DNA of 64,000 nt from Persicaria tinctoria (lineage: Eukaryota; Streptophyta; Magnoliopsida; Caryophyllales; Polygonaceae). The notes beneath the pieces were generated by a model, which saw only the letters and a list, made by a program, of their open reading frames with translations, ran no database searches and had not been told where the DNA came from. Position 1 is the stretch's first letter. Each line of letters starts with the position of its first letter. The position numbers and the translations under genes are program-made. The DNA lies in the NCBI GenBank assembly GCA_037127255.1, contig JBANSL010000004.1, positions 8,680,001 through 8,744,000 of the forward strand. Direction: 5' to 3'. Positions 18,768-32,588 of the stretch are shown here, one piece after another.

Positions 18768-21088
18768 CACTATGCCAGATTTACATTCGGGCGACGGGCA
18801 ACAATTTCTTCGTCGCTTGGATAACGTTCTCGCGACGAACAAAACATGAGCCGTCGCGCGCGGGCTATCCGGCTGTAAATGAGGCCCAGCTCTTGGGCGA
18901 CGGAATAAGAGCTACTTCGTCGCTAGAGTACATTGGGGCGACGAGGAAGCATTCATAACAAGGTTAGTAATGGTTTTTATTTTTGTTTTATACACATAAT
19001 GTGAAATAGAGGGGTTGGTACTTTGTGATTTAGACTTGAGAAATGTTGATTGAATTATTTTGCAATTATATTTTGTAATGAGTAATTAAATTTTAGATTT
19101 GTAGTGAGGAAATATTGTTTGTTTGAATTCGATAGAGATTTGTTGTGATTTAATGGAATATGTAATGTATTTAAATTAGAATATGTGAGTAATAGTTAAT
19201 TTGAAGTTTATTCCTCCGTATTCTATTGAGATTTATTGTGTTGTAGATTGAGATTTAGATTGAGATTTTAGTAGAATTTGATTGAGGGTTTGTTTCATAA
19301 GAATTTGAAAGTGGGATTGATAATGGGATTATGACTGAAATTGTAGAACAATGGATAAGAGTTGGATGCAACTTCCTCGCGCTCATAAGGGATATCTTGG
19401 TGGGATTTATTTCTTTGTGAATTGGGTCCTTGAGAATAGCAATGGTAAGACCCATTTCCCATGTCCGTGTAGAAAATGTCGAAACAGGGATTTGGTAAAC
19501 ATTGCTGAGAAGTATGGACATTTGTCCAATATGGGAATGTGGCCTAGTTACACAGTTTGGGATAAACACGGCGAAGCACCACTTGATTTGAGAATCTCCC
19601 AACTAAGACAACATTTCGTGGAGAAGGGGCATCTTCTTCTAGTGTTGGTCCCGTTATGGAAATCCTACACGATACTTTCCCTTATCATGCTGGGTATGAG
19701 GCATGCAGATTCAGTCAGACAACAAGTGGTCAGATAAAAGCATGAATGACATGTGTCGCTATATTGAGGAAATGCTTCCACCTGGACATAAATACCCAGT
19801 CGATGTACTACAGATGAAAAAACTTATTAGGGACCTTGGCTTGGGTTATGAGAACATTGATGCTTGTGAATACAATTGTGTGCTTTTTTATAAACAGTAC
19901 AAAAATTATGAAGTGTGTCCCATATGCAACACTTCGAGATGGGAAGCTCGTGAAACTGGCAAGGTTCCGAGAAAGGTCCTTCGATACTTCCCCTTGACAC
20001 CTAGACTGAAGCGATTGTACATGGATCCACGCATTGCGAAGCAGATGCGTTGGCATGGCGAGAGGGTGATAGATGATGAGTGGATGAAGCACCCTGCAGA
20101 TGGTCAGGCATGGAAAGAGTTTGACAGAACATTTTCGCATTTTTCTGATGACGTGAGAAATGTGCGGCTCGGACTAGCGACTGATGGGTTCAATCCATTT
20201 GGGACTCTAGGATTGAACTACATCACATGGCATGTCATTGTAATGCCCTACAACTTGCCACCGTCAATGTGCATGAGGAAAGAATTCAACATGTTGGCCT
20301 TGTTGATCCCTGGTCCTAAGTCTCCTGGGAAATGTCTTAGTGTGTTCATGGGGCCGTTGATAGATGAGCTCATACAGTTATGGGAGACAGGAGTTTGTAC
20401 TTTCGATCGACATTCAAGATCCACATTCATGATGAAGGCTGCCGTAATGTGGACCATTAGTGACTTCCCTGGATTGAGGATGTTGGCAGGTGCAGCCACG
20501 AAGGGGTATAAAGCATGTCCTGTTTGTTTGGATGACAATTCTGCAACGCATGAAGAGGGAAGAATGGTATACGAAGGGCATCGTAAATGGCTTGCAGAAG
20601 ACCACCCTTGGCGGTTCGCTAGTCAGGCATTCAATGGAATGTGTGAATACAAACAGAGACCTCGTCGTTTGTCCGGGGAGGATATGCTTGAACAAATCAA
20701 CAGGTATGAACTTTATACACAAACTTTTCCTTTTTGTACATTTATAATTTGACTAAATTATCTTCGCACTTAATCGACAGGATCCAGTTCCCTGTCCTTA
20801 GCTTGCATGAGAAGTTCAAGATCCCTTATAATTCGACAAATAGAGCATGTTGGACCAACAAGTGTCAGTTCTGGAGATTGCCATATTGGCCATATACTAA
20901 AGTTAGATATACCTTTGATGTTATGCACATTGAGAAAAACGTATTTGATAACATCATTGGATGGACGACGTCGAAGCGACGACTCTCAAGCGACGAACAA
21001 ATCGTCGCCCGAATGTGCAGGGGACCAGAATTCGTTTGGGGCAACGGAATATGTTCGTCTCCCGAACGTAAATCTGGCGTAGTACGTG
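18768..21088 (+). mobile_element. Internally deleted CACTA element (family 2), 2321 bp
   Basis: The left end is CACTATGCCAGATTTAC. The right end, on the other strand, is CACGTACTACGCCAGATTTAC, which carries four extra bases (GTAC) inside the terminal repeat. Target duplication TTG is at 18765-18767 and 21089-21091. Subterminal GCGACGA / TCGTCGC repeats occur at both ends. It carries the 5' part of a transposase, and the rest is deleted at about 20960. Confidence 0.85.
19351..20960 (+). pseudogene. CACTA (En/Spm-type) transposase, truncated
   Basis: The N-terminal part (19351 on) starts MDKSWMQLPR with the CPCRKCRNR zinc-binding patch of the transposase-associated domain. A frameshift near 19650-19700 follows. 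The main frame (19703-20703) contains CPICNTSRWE, a conserved DGFNPFG and ACPVCLDDN, typical of plant CACTA transposase. An intron at 20704-20780 leads to an exon with DVMHIEKNVFDN, after which the gene is cut off at about 20960 and joined to the right terminal region. The catalytic C-terminal part is missing, so it is inactive. Confidence 0.85.
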
Positions 21089-21141
21089 TTGCAGGGCCCT
21101 AGATGTGAAGGAGTGTTGCTGACAGAAGTGAGAAGAGATGA
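21089..21141 (+). pseudogene. Copia fragment, piece 3
   Basis: This continues piece 2 (GGGCCCTAGATGTGAA) and matches 29616-29665. Similarity stops at about 21141, where unrelated sequence begins. Confidence 0.7.
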
Positions 21142-21506
21142 AATCCTAAGATTGGTCATGTTCACATACATACATATAATTATATAAATAATGGGAAACT
21201 TAAAGATCGATAGGTACGTAGATGTTATAGATAGGCCATTCATGCATGCATGCATGCACGAACTGTACGTGTGTGCATATATATGGTTCATCACAGCGCA
21301 ACTGTGTACGTTTTCATTTCTGTTGGTGTTTTATCGGTGAGCGCTCTGGTGTATGTTTTCGATCTATATATATATACACCAATATATTAATTATACGAAT
21401 TAATCTTATTATTAATAGTGTTATTTCTTTATATATATTGGAGTTCATGATCAAGCACATTATATTATTATATAATAATTAAAGTTGTACGAGAAAAAAA
21501 AAAAGA
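21142..21506. other. AT-rich stretch, nothing recognised
   Basis: It contains simple repeats (GCATGCATGCATGCATGC near 21244 and TATATA runs). No gene is seen. Confidence 0.5.
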
Positions 21507-23345
21507 GTAAATTGCAACTAATATTCAACATTTAGGGATAATTGATTTCAATATACTAACGTTTTAAAATTGCACAAAATATCATAATCTATACCATTAT
21601 TTGCAATTAACACCCTAAATGAGTTTCTTAAATTAAAAAAATTACCCACATCAAATAAAAATTACAATAAATCACCCATAGTCATAAAATATTTTCAATG
21701 AACCCCTAATACATTTAAAAAAAAAAGAGAATTCAATAAATCTCTTACAATTTAACTCCACCCTACTAGGGATGGCAATGGGGCGGGGACTCCCCGATCC
21801 CCGCGGGGAATCCCCGCTGCGGGGACGGGGATGGAGAAATTAAATGGGGACGGGGATGGGGGTCAAAGTGATTCCCCGCGCGGGGACGGGGATAGTAGTC
21901 CCCAACCCGATCCCCGCCCCGCCCCGTCCCCGTTGGGGAACCCCGCGGGGATCCCCGATGGGGAGTATGAAATCCCCGTTTTTACTTATATCTTACCTAA
22001 TTTTAAATAATTTTATTTTTATTTTTAAACTTTTACCTTATAATTTACATTTATGAGATATTATATGTAATATTTATATCATATTTTTTACATAACTTTA
22101 ATAATATCTTATAATTTTTTATTAAATGAGGGAAATCATAAGTTTTAAATGGGGAACCCGACGGGGAAACCTGCGGGGAATGCAAACGGGGAAAATTACG
22201 CGGGGAGGGGGATTCCCCGATGGGGACGGGGACCCGACGGGGATGGGGACGGGGGCCATTTTTGATCCCCGAACGGGGACGGGGACGGGGGGACTTTTTG
22301 CAAACGGGGACGGGGAGGGTACTCCCCGCCCCGAACCCGCCCCGTTGCCATCGCTACACCCTACCCACCATCCAAAAATAATTATAATAGATATATAAAA
22401 TATACTCTTTTAAAATACTATATAATTACTTTAGCATCTACTCATTTAAAATTTTAATATAATCAATCAAAATAATTAATTATTTATCTAAAAACATACA
22501 TTATAATTAAAATCTAAATTTATATAAGTCTGTCTTGATACATGCCGATTTGTACATCTATATAATCCCTGTATATTATTTGATACGATATATACTGTCT
22601 TTTTGGTTAATATTATGTTATATATACTAAAAATAATACATAACATCTTATAATGCATCACACATAAATTCCATGGTATTAAAAAAAAATGATTCTATAA
22701 GAAATGTTTAACATAATAGTTTTACAAAAATAAAATAAAGTAGATTTACAAAATAAATGGTAAAAGACATGATAACCATTTACAATAAATAATTATATAA
22801 TAAAGATATATTAAAAATAATATGGTAAAAAATAATAATTTTACCATATTATTTTTAATATATCTTTATTATGTAACTATTTATTAAAAATGGTTATCAT
22901 ATCTCATACCATTTATTTATTAAAATCTACGTTATTTTATTTTTGTAAAAGTATTATATTAATGATAAATAATTAATTATTTTGATTAATTATATTAAAA
23001 TATTAAATGAGTAAAGGCTTAAATAATTATATTATATTTTTAAAGGAGTAGATTTTATATATCTTTTATAATTATTTTTGGATGGTGGGTTGGGTGGGCT
23101 TAAATTGTAAGAGATTTTTTTAATTTCTAATTTTAAAATTTATTAGGAGTTTATTGAAAACATTTTATGAATATGGGTGATTTTTTGTAATTTTTGTATG
23201 ATGTGGGTAATTTTTTAAATCTAAGAATCTCATCCAGATGTTAAGTGCAACTAATGGTATATGTTAGGATATTTTGTGAAATTTTACAAGGTTATGGTAT
23301 TAAAAGCAACTATCCCTAAAGATTGGGATATTAGTTGCAATTTAC
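21507..23345. mobile_element. Long-inverted-repeat (foldback-type) DNA element
   Basis: The ends GTAAATTGCAACTAATATTC and, on the other strand, GGGTAAATTGCAACTAATAT begin a long inverted repeat. It continues through most of both arms (for example CCACCATCCAAAAATAATTA near 22368 and its complement near 23075). The arms meet at a palindrome near 22835 around AATATGGTAAAAA...TTTTTACCATATT. There is no coding capacity. Arm length of more than 500 bp suggests a foldback or MULE-type non-autonomous element. Target duplication is unclear because both flanks are A-rich. Confidence 0.7.
21767..22356. mobile_element. GC-rich hAT-type MITE nested in the foldback element
   Basis: The 590-bp element has ends TAGGGATGGCAATGGGGCGG and, on the other strand, TAGCGATGGCAACGGGGCGG. 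It is flanked by an 8-bp duplication CACCCTAC (21759-21766 and 22357-22364). The 8-bp duplication and TAGGG-like ends fit the hAT superfamily. The subterminal parts are CCCCG/CGGGG repeats around an AT-rich core. The apparent frames are composition artefacts. Confidence 0.85.
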
Positions 23346-23967
23346 CCAAAAAAAATTTAGGGAATAGCCATATATACTTCTAAACGAAATTTTAGTGGAA
23401 AATATGCCCCATTTTTTTTTCTTTTCCAATACTATCTGAAAAATAGCAAAAGATAAAGTATGAACCAAGCCATTTTACAAATTAATTGGATATAAGAATT
23501 ACTCTTGTAATGCAGAGTAATAATTAAAAGTATAAGTGTGTTTTTATTTACATACTTAAAAAATTTGCAAATTTTTAAAATGAGATGGTTTAATTAACGG
23601 ATGATGTATAAATCCATGATGTTTCATTATCTAACAAGCTAGTAGGATATAATGAGGAGAGTTTCTCCCTATTACAACGAGGAATATGAAATTTTCGAAC
23701 AAAATAAAAAACTAGAGTGTGAAGATGAACAAGGCGATCAACCTGCTTGAGAGCACTTGACAAACAAAGCTATAAAGTGTCATGTAACTATACTCTAAGC
23801 TACCTTTGTTACAATTGTGACATCTAAGCTAGAGTAGTATAAATAGAGGTGAATGTATATATATGTGTGGAAGGATCATTGAATATACATGAATCTTACC
23901 TCTTAATCTCTCTATCTCTTTTCCTCTGTTTTTCCGTCTCCTCTCCCTAACTACCTTTTTTCCTTCT
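23346..23967. other. AT-rich stretch with a Stowaway-like remnant
   Basis: Positions about 23515-23610 resemble the right part of the MITE at 40340-40446 (TTTAATTAACGGATG). Nothing else is recognised. Confidence 0.35.
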
Positions 23968-24330
23968 GTAGAATGATAGAATTGATGTAAAGTCTTCTTT
24001 TTGGGTTTCATTCATTGATCAATTATATATATAGGTTACAAGGTATTGGGCCTTTGGGCCCACTATACAATATGAGACATATGTAATCTATCAAACCCCT
24101 GTAGTCGAAAGTGGAGGGTCCCGTACTGTGAGACTTGACCGAAAATCGAGGAACAATTGACGAGGTAAACCCTTGGTGAAGATATCAGCGTACTCATAGG
24201 AGGACGGTACATGAAGAACACGAACATGTCCAAGAACAACCTTGTCCCGAACGAAGTGTAGATCGAGCTCAATGTGCTTCATTCGCTGATGCTGGACTAG
24301 GTTGCTGACATTCTTTTACGCGACGAGATT
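23968..24330 (-). pseudogene. Copia RNase H 3' end and short LTR, minus strand
   Basis: The minus-strand frame from about 24320 to 24091 encodes the C-terminal tail of Copia RNase H (KHIELDLHFVRDKV, then YADIFTKGLPRQ). About 5 bp after its stop a TG starts a probable 125-bp LTR ending ATTCTATCATTCTACA at about 23968. The upstream part is absent. It is a different family from the plus-strand Copia copies. Confidence 0.65.
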
Positions 24331-24392
24331 TCCACATTCTTTTACGTGATTTCGAGATTAGGTAGTTGGGAGCCTGATCATCGTCATTCAGA

Positions 24393-25678
24393 ATGGCCAA
24401 TACAGGATGCAATGGAACAGTGGATTCACAAGGTAACTTTAGGGATCCATTATTTTTAGCTAATTCAGATCATCCGAGGTCTCAACTTGTAACTACCGTC
24501 TTTGATGGCCTCAACTATTTTCCTTGGATGAGGGGAGTCATGATGGCTCTTGGGGAAAAGAACAAGTTGGGGTTTGTAGATGGTACTTGTGTGAGAGCAG
24601 GACCTGAGGGTTCAATGGAATCCCAGAAATGGATGAGAGCAGATTTCATGGTGAGATGCTAGCTCTTGAACTCTATGACAAGTTCAATCAAAGAGAGCTT
24701 TTGTCTAAGTTGATTCAGCAAAGCAATTATGGGATGTAATCAATGAGAGGTATGTGCAGTCAAATGGGCCTCTCATCTATCAATTGAAGAAGAAGTTGAG
24801 TGTGATCGTGCAAGAAAATCTCTCAGTTGTAGAGTACTTCAACAAGCTGAAGAAGATTTGGGATCAGTTGCAGGTTCTTGAGGAAATACCAGTTTGCACT
24901 TGTGAAGGAATTGCACATAGCAGGTGTGACTGGAACAAGAGATTGAGTGAAGTGGAGGGAAGGAACATGCTGATGCAGTTCCTAATGGGTCTAAATTATG
25001 GCTTTGAAGGAGTGAGAAACCATATTCTGTCCACAGACCCAATGCCAACCATCAACAGAGCGTATTATCTTGTGACACAAGTAGAGACACAGAAAAATGA
25101 TCCTAATGAGACGAGCCAGGACTCCAGTGCTCTTGCTGCAGACATGCAAGGCTATAGAGGCTATCAGAAGGGCTCAACACAGAGTAATGCTCCTCAGGAA
25201 AGGTGGGACAGTAGGAAGGATTATCAAGCTAAGAGTGAAAGAGGATAAAGAACAAACAAGAAATGTCACTTTTACCATCAAAAGGGGCATTTCATGGGTC
25301 ATTGCTACAAGTTGCACGGTTATCCGGAGCGGTACTAGGGGCCTAGAGATCAAGTTAAAGCTTCAGTCAATTCTGCAGGGCAGTGTGATACCAGAGTCCT
25401 CTTGAAGATGACAAGTCACAGAAGGGAAGTGTTGAGCAAAGAATTGACAAGGCATTGATCAATGCAGTCTGCCATCAAGTCTTTAAAATGATGAAGGGGA
25501 AGGCTCCTCTGGAGAACACCTCTTCTGTCAATTTTGCAGGTAAGTTTTGTTTTATCACAACTAATCCTGCTGATAGATATAAGAACTTAATTAAGAAGGA
25601 GTGGATTGTGGACCCTGGGGCTAGTGATCATATGGTAAATGTTGAATGCGTGCTTCATGAAAAGATAGATCTAAAACA
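24393..25678 (+). pseudogene. Copia copy 1, gag and protease start
   Basis: An ATG at 24393 opens a Copia Gag (LANSDHPRSQLVTTVFDGLN, later IKKIWDQLQVLEEIPVCTC-like region). Stops and frameshifts occur near 24660, 24740 and 25247. The zinc knuckle near 25260 has lost its second Cys. The protease core reads WIVDPGASDHM, with Pro where the active site normally has Thr. It ends at 25678 where a CACTA left end is inserted. No 5' LTR is visible. Inactive. Confidence 0.8.
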
Positions 25679-27148
<1,470 letters not shown>

Positions 27149-28257
27149 CACTAGTAGAAAAATGCAAATATAACCCGCTACATAATAGCCCGGATGTCAA
27201 AAATACGGGTTATAACATGCTTCAAACATATTTTCTTTTATTGTCAGGAGAATATAAGCCGGATATAGATACAAGCCCGGGCTATTAGACTGTGAGGATT
27301 ACTTGTAACAATTAGCAAAAGTCACGCACATAACATATCCGGGATATTATGTGGTTAAAATTGCCCGGGCGTGTGGCGAGGCTTAAATATCCGGGGTATT
27401 TGAAGCTATTTCCACCGTTGTAAAAAAATGCCCGTAGGATAGATCCGGGATATAAAGGGTATAGCGGGAAATGAAAAAAAAGGAGCGCAATCTGAAATTA
27501 ATTGAAAGCCCCAAATTCAGAGCCCCAAATTCATTTCGACATCCACGAAGCTAGCTACCCCAAATTCATTTCAGAGAGACCCAAATTCAGAGCCAAAATC
27601 GTCATCTTCAGGAAGCTAGCTGTTCGCAAGCTAGCTGTCGTTGTCAATCGGCGGCTAGCTCTCAAGCACCTCGCCGTCGCCGTCTGGCCTCCGCGTGCGC
27701 CATCTCTGGTTGTGACTCAGTCGCCACCTTCTTGAGCTCTCGGCATCTTCAGTTCCTAGGGTTACCGTGTTCACCTGTTCGCAACCTGTCTCTCCGCTTC
27801 TGAACAAGGTAAGTCATTGTCCTCATTCGATAACCTGTCTCTCAGGCACCACGCCACTGACCTCCTTGCTTGGTTTATGGATTGTTGTTGATTATCGGTT
27901 CAATTTCAGTTCATTTTGGGTTTCATGATGTCAATTGATCGATTGTGTAGATGAATTTGACTATCTGGTTTTATGACAATATTTTTGGCTAGAAAATATT
28001 TTGTGGGTAGTTACAAAATTCCACTGTAAAAATTGGTACCCTTCAAAGGGGAGGGAGGGGGTCTTAAATGGTTTTGATATCGGCTTTAGGGATCCTATTC
28101 CACATATAAATGTGTTAAACAACGGCTTTAGGAGATGAATGATGTTTTGTGGAAGAAATAATATTCAAATTGAAAAGAATATAGGATTAACTAAGTGCTT
28201 AACCTTCAATTTTGTACTAAACAGTTTGTTTATTATAGTATGTAATTGCAGTAAACA
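27149..28257 (+). mobile_element. Left end of another CACTA element (family 3), truncated
   Basis: It starts CACTAGTAGAAAAATGC and carries CCCGGGCTATT / TCCGGGATATT-type subterminal repeats to about 27460. A 5'-UTR or exon-like segment follows, with a GTAAGT donor near 27808. The element stops at about 28257, where Copia gag sequence begins mid-gene. No transposase is present. Confidence 0.65.
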
Positions 28258-29130
28258 ACCCAGAAGTGGATGAGAGCAAATTTCATAGTGAGATGCTGAC
28301 ACTTGAACTCTATGGCAACTTCAATCAAATAGAGCTTTGTCTATGTTGATTCGGCAAAGCAATTATGGGATGAAATCAATGAGAGGTATGGGCAGTCAAA
28401 TGGGCCTCTCATCTAACAATTGAAGAAGAAGTTGAGTGTGATCGTGCAAGAAAATCTCTCAGTTGTAGATTACTTGAACAAGTTGAAGAAGATTTGGGAT
28501 CAGTTGCAGGTTCTTGAGGAAATACCAGTTTGCACTTGTGAAGGAATTGCAGATAGCAGGTGTGACTGGAACAAGAGATTAAGTGAAGTGGATGGAAGGA
28601 ACATGCTGATGCAATTCCTAATGGGTCTAAATGATGGCTTTGAAGGAGTGAGAAACGAGATTCTGTCCACAGACCCAATGCCAACCATCAACAGAGCGTC
28701 TTATCTTGTGGCACAAGCAGAGACACAGAAAAATGATTCCAATGAGCTAGACGAGCCATGACTCTAGTGCTCTTGTTGCAGACAGGAAAGGCTATAGGGG
28801 CTATCAGAAGGGTTCAACACAGAGTAATGCTCCTTAGGAAAGGAGGGACAGTAGGAAGGATTATCAAGCTAAGAGTTAAAGAGGAGAAAGAACAAGCAAG
28901 AAAAGTCACTTTTGCCATCAAAAAGGGGATTTCATGGACCAGTGCTACAAGTTGCACGGTTATCCGGAGTGGTACCAGGGGCCTAGAGATCAAGTTAAAG
29001 CTTCAGTCAATTCTGTAGGGCAGTGTGATATATACCAGAGTCCTTGAAGATGAGAAGTCACATAAGGGAAGTGGTACTAGAGTGGTACCAAAGTCCTTGA
29101 AGATGAGAAGTCACATAAGGGAAATGCTGA
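28258..29130 (+). pseudogene. Copia copy 2, gag (5'-truncated)
   Basis: It matches copia copy 1 from its position 24625 on. The best frame (28420-28761) has KKIWDQLQVLEEIPVCTCEG and MLMQFLMGLNDGFEGV. The zinc knuckle near 28905 is degraded (first Cys to Ser, His to Asp). The upstream gag and 5' LTR are missing at the CACTA junction. Confidence 0.8.
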
Positions 29131-29133
29131 GCA

Positions 29134-30812
29134 AAGAAGGAGTGGATTGTGGACACTGGGGCTAGTAATCATATGGTAAATGATCAACGCGTGCTTCATG
29201 AAGCACGCGTTGAGCAAAGTCCTTTAAAATGACGAAGGGGAAGGCTCCTATGGAGAACACCTCTTTTGTCAATTTTGTAGGTAAGTTTTGTTTGATCACA
29301 ACTACTCCTGCTGATAGAGATAAGAACTTAATTAAGAAGGAGTGGATTGTGGACACTGGGGCTAGTAATCATATGGTAAATGATCAACGCGTGCTTCATG
29401 AAAAGATAGATCTAAAACAATCTGTATATGTAGGGCTTCCAAATGGTCACATTGTGGTTGTCCCAAAATCTGGGAAGACTCGGATATCTGAACAAATAAT
29501 GTTGAATGATGTGCTTTTTGTCCCTGGATTTAAGCACAATTTGATGTCTGTAAGCAAGCTTGTTGAGAAATCAGGCACGAGGGCCATTTTTTTTATCTCC
29601 ATGGTTGTACCTTCAAGGGCCCTAGATGTGAATGAGTGCTGCTGACAGAAGTGAGAAGAGATGGTTTGTATAAAGTTTTACAATCCTTACCTGAAGGTTA
29701 TGAAGAAAAAATGGTAAATGGAAACATAGTTTTTGTTCCATCAGTTTATGCTATAGCTAGACTTGATATTAGTGTGCACCATGCTAGGCTTCGACACACG
29801 TCTGCCTTTAAGGTCAAACACTTGAGTTTTTTGAATGGTTATAATGTGAATGATATGTTTTGTGAGACATGCCACTTAGCCAAGCATCATAGTCTACCTT
29901 TTCAGTTGAGCAATTCAGTTGCTAATGATCTATTTGAATTGATCAATGTTGATCTTTTGGGGCCATACAGGGTCCCAAATGTGTCAGAGGCAAAACACTT
30001 CCTAACCATTATGGATGACCACAGTCATGCTACCTGGACCTTCTTGCTAAGGGATAAGGTAGAAGTTTTCAAAACCATCAAGAACTTTATTAGCTATGTT
30101 AATACACAGTTCAAGAGTAAAGTGAAGGCATGTCAGAAGTGCTAATGGAACTGACATAGTTCATTGAGATTATTTGGAGTTCTTTGATTCAAAGGGAATT
30201 GTACATCAAAGAAGTGTTCCATATACTCCACAACAAAACGGAAGGGTGGAGAGAAAACACAGGCATCTCATTGAGACTATAAGGGCCATGAGGATTCATG
30301 GGAATCTGCCTTTGAAATAATGGGGAGAGTGTGTTCTATCTACCACAAATGTCATCAACAAGTTACCAACACCAGTGTTGGGATGGAAGAGTTCATACGA
30401 GGTCATGTTCATGAAAAAGCCATCTTATGATGAGCTAAGAGTAGTGGGGAGCCAGTTCTATGCTCTAGTGAAGCATACAACAAGGGACAAGATGAATGCA
30501 AGGGGAAGGAAATGTGTTTTTCTAGGATACCCACACGGGCAAAAGGCATACAAGCTACTAGATTGGGACACTCGAGAGATATTTGTGAGTAGGGATGTAG
30601 GTTTCTATGAAGACAAATTTCCCTTTAAAGATAAAGATGTAAATGTGGAAGAGATTCCCACACAGAAAAGTGCTCTCCCTTTTGTGAATCCAGCTGCAGA
30701 TTTTGAAGAATGGCCCTTGCATCAGCACACAATAAGTCAACATACTGAAAATGCAGTTGTTGAAGATACTGAAGTATCAGTCTCAACCAATGAATTGTCA
30801 GTGTCACCTTAG
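29134..30812 (+). pseudogene. Copia copy 2, protease and integrase region
   Basis: The protease core WIVDTGASNHM is at about 29340. Then come the pre-integrase segment (HARLRHTSAFKVKHL, CETCHLAKHH) and the integrase core (NVDLLGPYRVP, TIMDDHSHATWTF). A frameshift or stop near 30143 breaks it, with remaining integrase (QQNGRVERKHRHL-like) to about 30330 and a GKKC-type C-terminal domain at 30375-30812. A 69-bp direct duplication and palindrome disturb the start (29134-29402). Confidence 0.85.
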
Positions 30813-30986
30813 AGAGTTCTAGATCCATAGCATGAGCAAACATAGGTTATGTTTAATCAAGATGACTTTCCTCCACTGAGAAGGTCAACTAGACAGGTAG
30901 GAAGGCCATCCAAGTTTCAGGATTTTGTGTGTGGAAGAGCCGGTCCAAGCTGATCATCAGAGTCCAATGCTTTTTTAGCAAGGACA

Positions 30987-32577
30987 TTGGGAGATCTTAA
31001 TCACTATACATATGAGTTTGTGAGATCATTTGCCAACATGGGTGAGGTGACAAAGCCCACATCCTTCAAGGAGGTTGTGAGGGCCAGCTTGTGGCAAGAG
31101 GCTATGAGCAAGGAGCTTAGTGCTCTTGAGCAGAACAAAACCTGGACTATGACAGACTTCCACCAGAACACAAACCCATAGGATGTAGATGGGTTTACAA
31201 GGTTTAATACAGACCTGATGACACATTTGAGAGGTACAAGGCAAGGCTTATGGCCAAGGGATACACTCAAATTGAAGGGAAGGACTATAAAAACACCTTT
31301 TCACATGTAGCCAAACTGGTAACAGTGAGACTTATGTTTTCCATTGCAGCAAAGAAGAATTGGGGAATCTTTCAAATGGATGTGAACAATGCTTTCTTGC
31401 AAGGAAGCTTGGAAGAGGAGGTTTATATGTTGCCTCCTGAAGGGTATGATGTGATTCCAGGGAAAGTATGTAAACTGGAGAAGTCTTTATATGGACTTAA
31501 ACAAGCCTCAAGACAATGGAACACGGAATTGTCCCAGTTCCTTGTAAGAAATGGCTTCAAGCAATCAAAGAGTGACTATTCATTGTTTGTGAAGAAGGTC
31601 ACTAAGACTGTGGCTCTAGTATATGTTGATGACCTGCTTGTGACAGGTGATGATTTGGATGAAATTAACATCATAAAGAAGAAACTGCATCAGACTTACG
31701 CCATAAAGGATCTTGGAAATGCAAGATACTTTATAGGTGTGGAAGTAACAAGATCATCATCAGGAATATCTTTGCATCAAAGAAAATATGCAATGGATAT
31801 CATAAAGGTTTGTGGGTTGCAAGACTACAAACATAGTCCAGTTCCTATGCAAAGGGGACTGAAATTGACACCAGATGAAGGGGCTTTGTTGAAAGACCCA
31901 AAGAAATACAGGAGGTTGGTTGAAATATTGTTATTTCTCAATTTTACAAGGCCTGACTTATCATATGCTATACAACAAGTCAGTTCATGAGCAGTCCTAG
32001 AGAGACACACATGATGGCTGCAATGCACGTTATGAAGTATCTGTCAGGCAATGTTGGTTATGGCCTTTTCTATGCTAAGGATAGTGACTATGAATAGAAG
32101 GGATACTCTGGCGCAGATTGGGGAAGTTGTGCTTATAGTGAAAGGTCATTGACGGGGTACTGTGTTTTCCTTGGAAGCTCATTGATCTCTTAGAAAACAA
32201 AGAAGCAGCAAACTGCATCCAAGGCATCAACAAAGTCAGAGTATCAAAGTATGTCAAAGACTGCAAGTGAACTGACGTGGTTGGAAGAGCTTCTTAATGA
32301 GCTGCATATTCATCCATTGTTGGCAATACCTTTGTATTATGACAACAAGGTTGCAATCCAGATAGTAGCTAATCCAGTTTTTCATGAAAGGACGAAGCAT
32401 AGACAAATTGATTGTCATTTCATCAGGGAGAAGGTCTTAAAGAGCTTCATCTCAACACCCTTCGCCGGGACAAATCTGCATGTTGTAGAAATAATGACTA
32501 AACCGCTTAGAGAAGAGAAATGCAAGTCATTCTTTTTCAAGTTGGGACTTGTCAATACTTCCCCAAGTCCAACTTGA
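30987..32577 (+). pseudogene. Copia copy 2, reverse transcriptase and RNase H
   Basis: The N-terminal RT (EAMSKELSALEQNKTW) starts at 30987. The core at 31250-31990 includes FQMDVNNAFLQG and the active-site YVDDLLVTG. RNase H follows after a stop near 31988, with in-frame stops, and ends at 32577 (DCHFIREKV). Broken in several places; inactive. Confidence 0.88.
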
Positions 32578-32588
32578 GGAGGGGGTAT

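Noticed and set aside
21844..22398. Frames across the GC-rich MITE
   Set aside because: Gly/Pro-rich translation is a consequence of GGGGACGGGG repeats.
27481..27830. 5' exon-like segment as an independent host gene
   Set aside because: It is inside a truncated CACTA element and leads into broken Copia sequence, with no recognisable protein.
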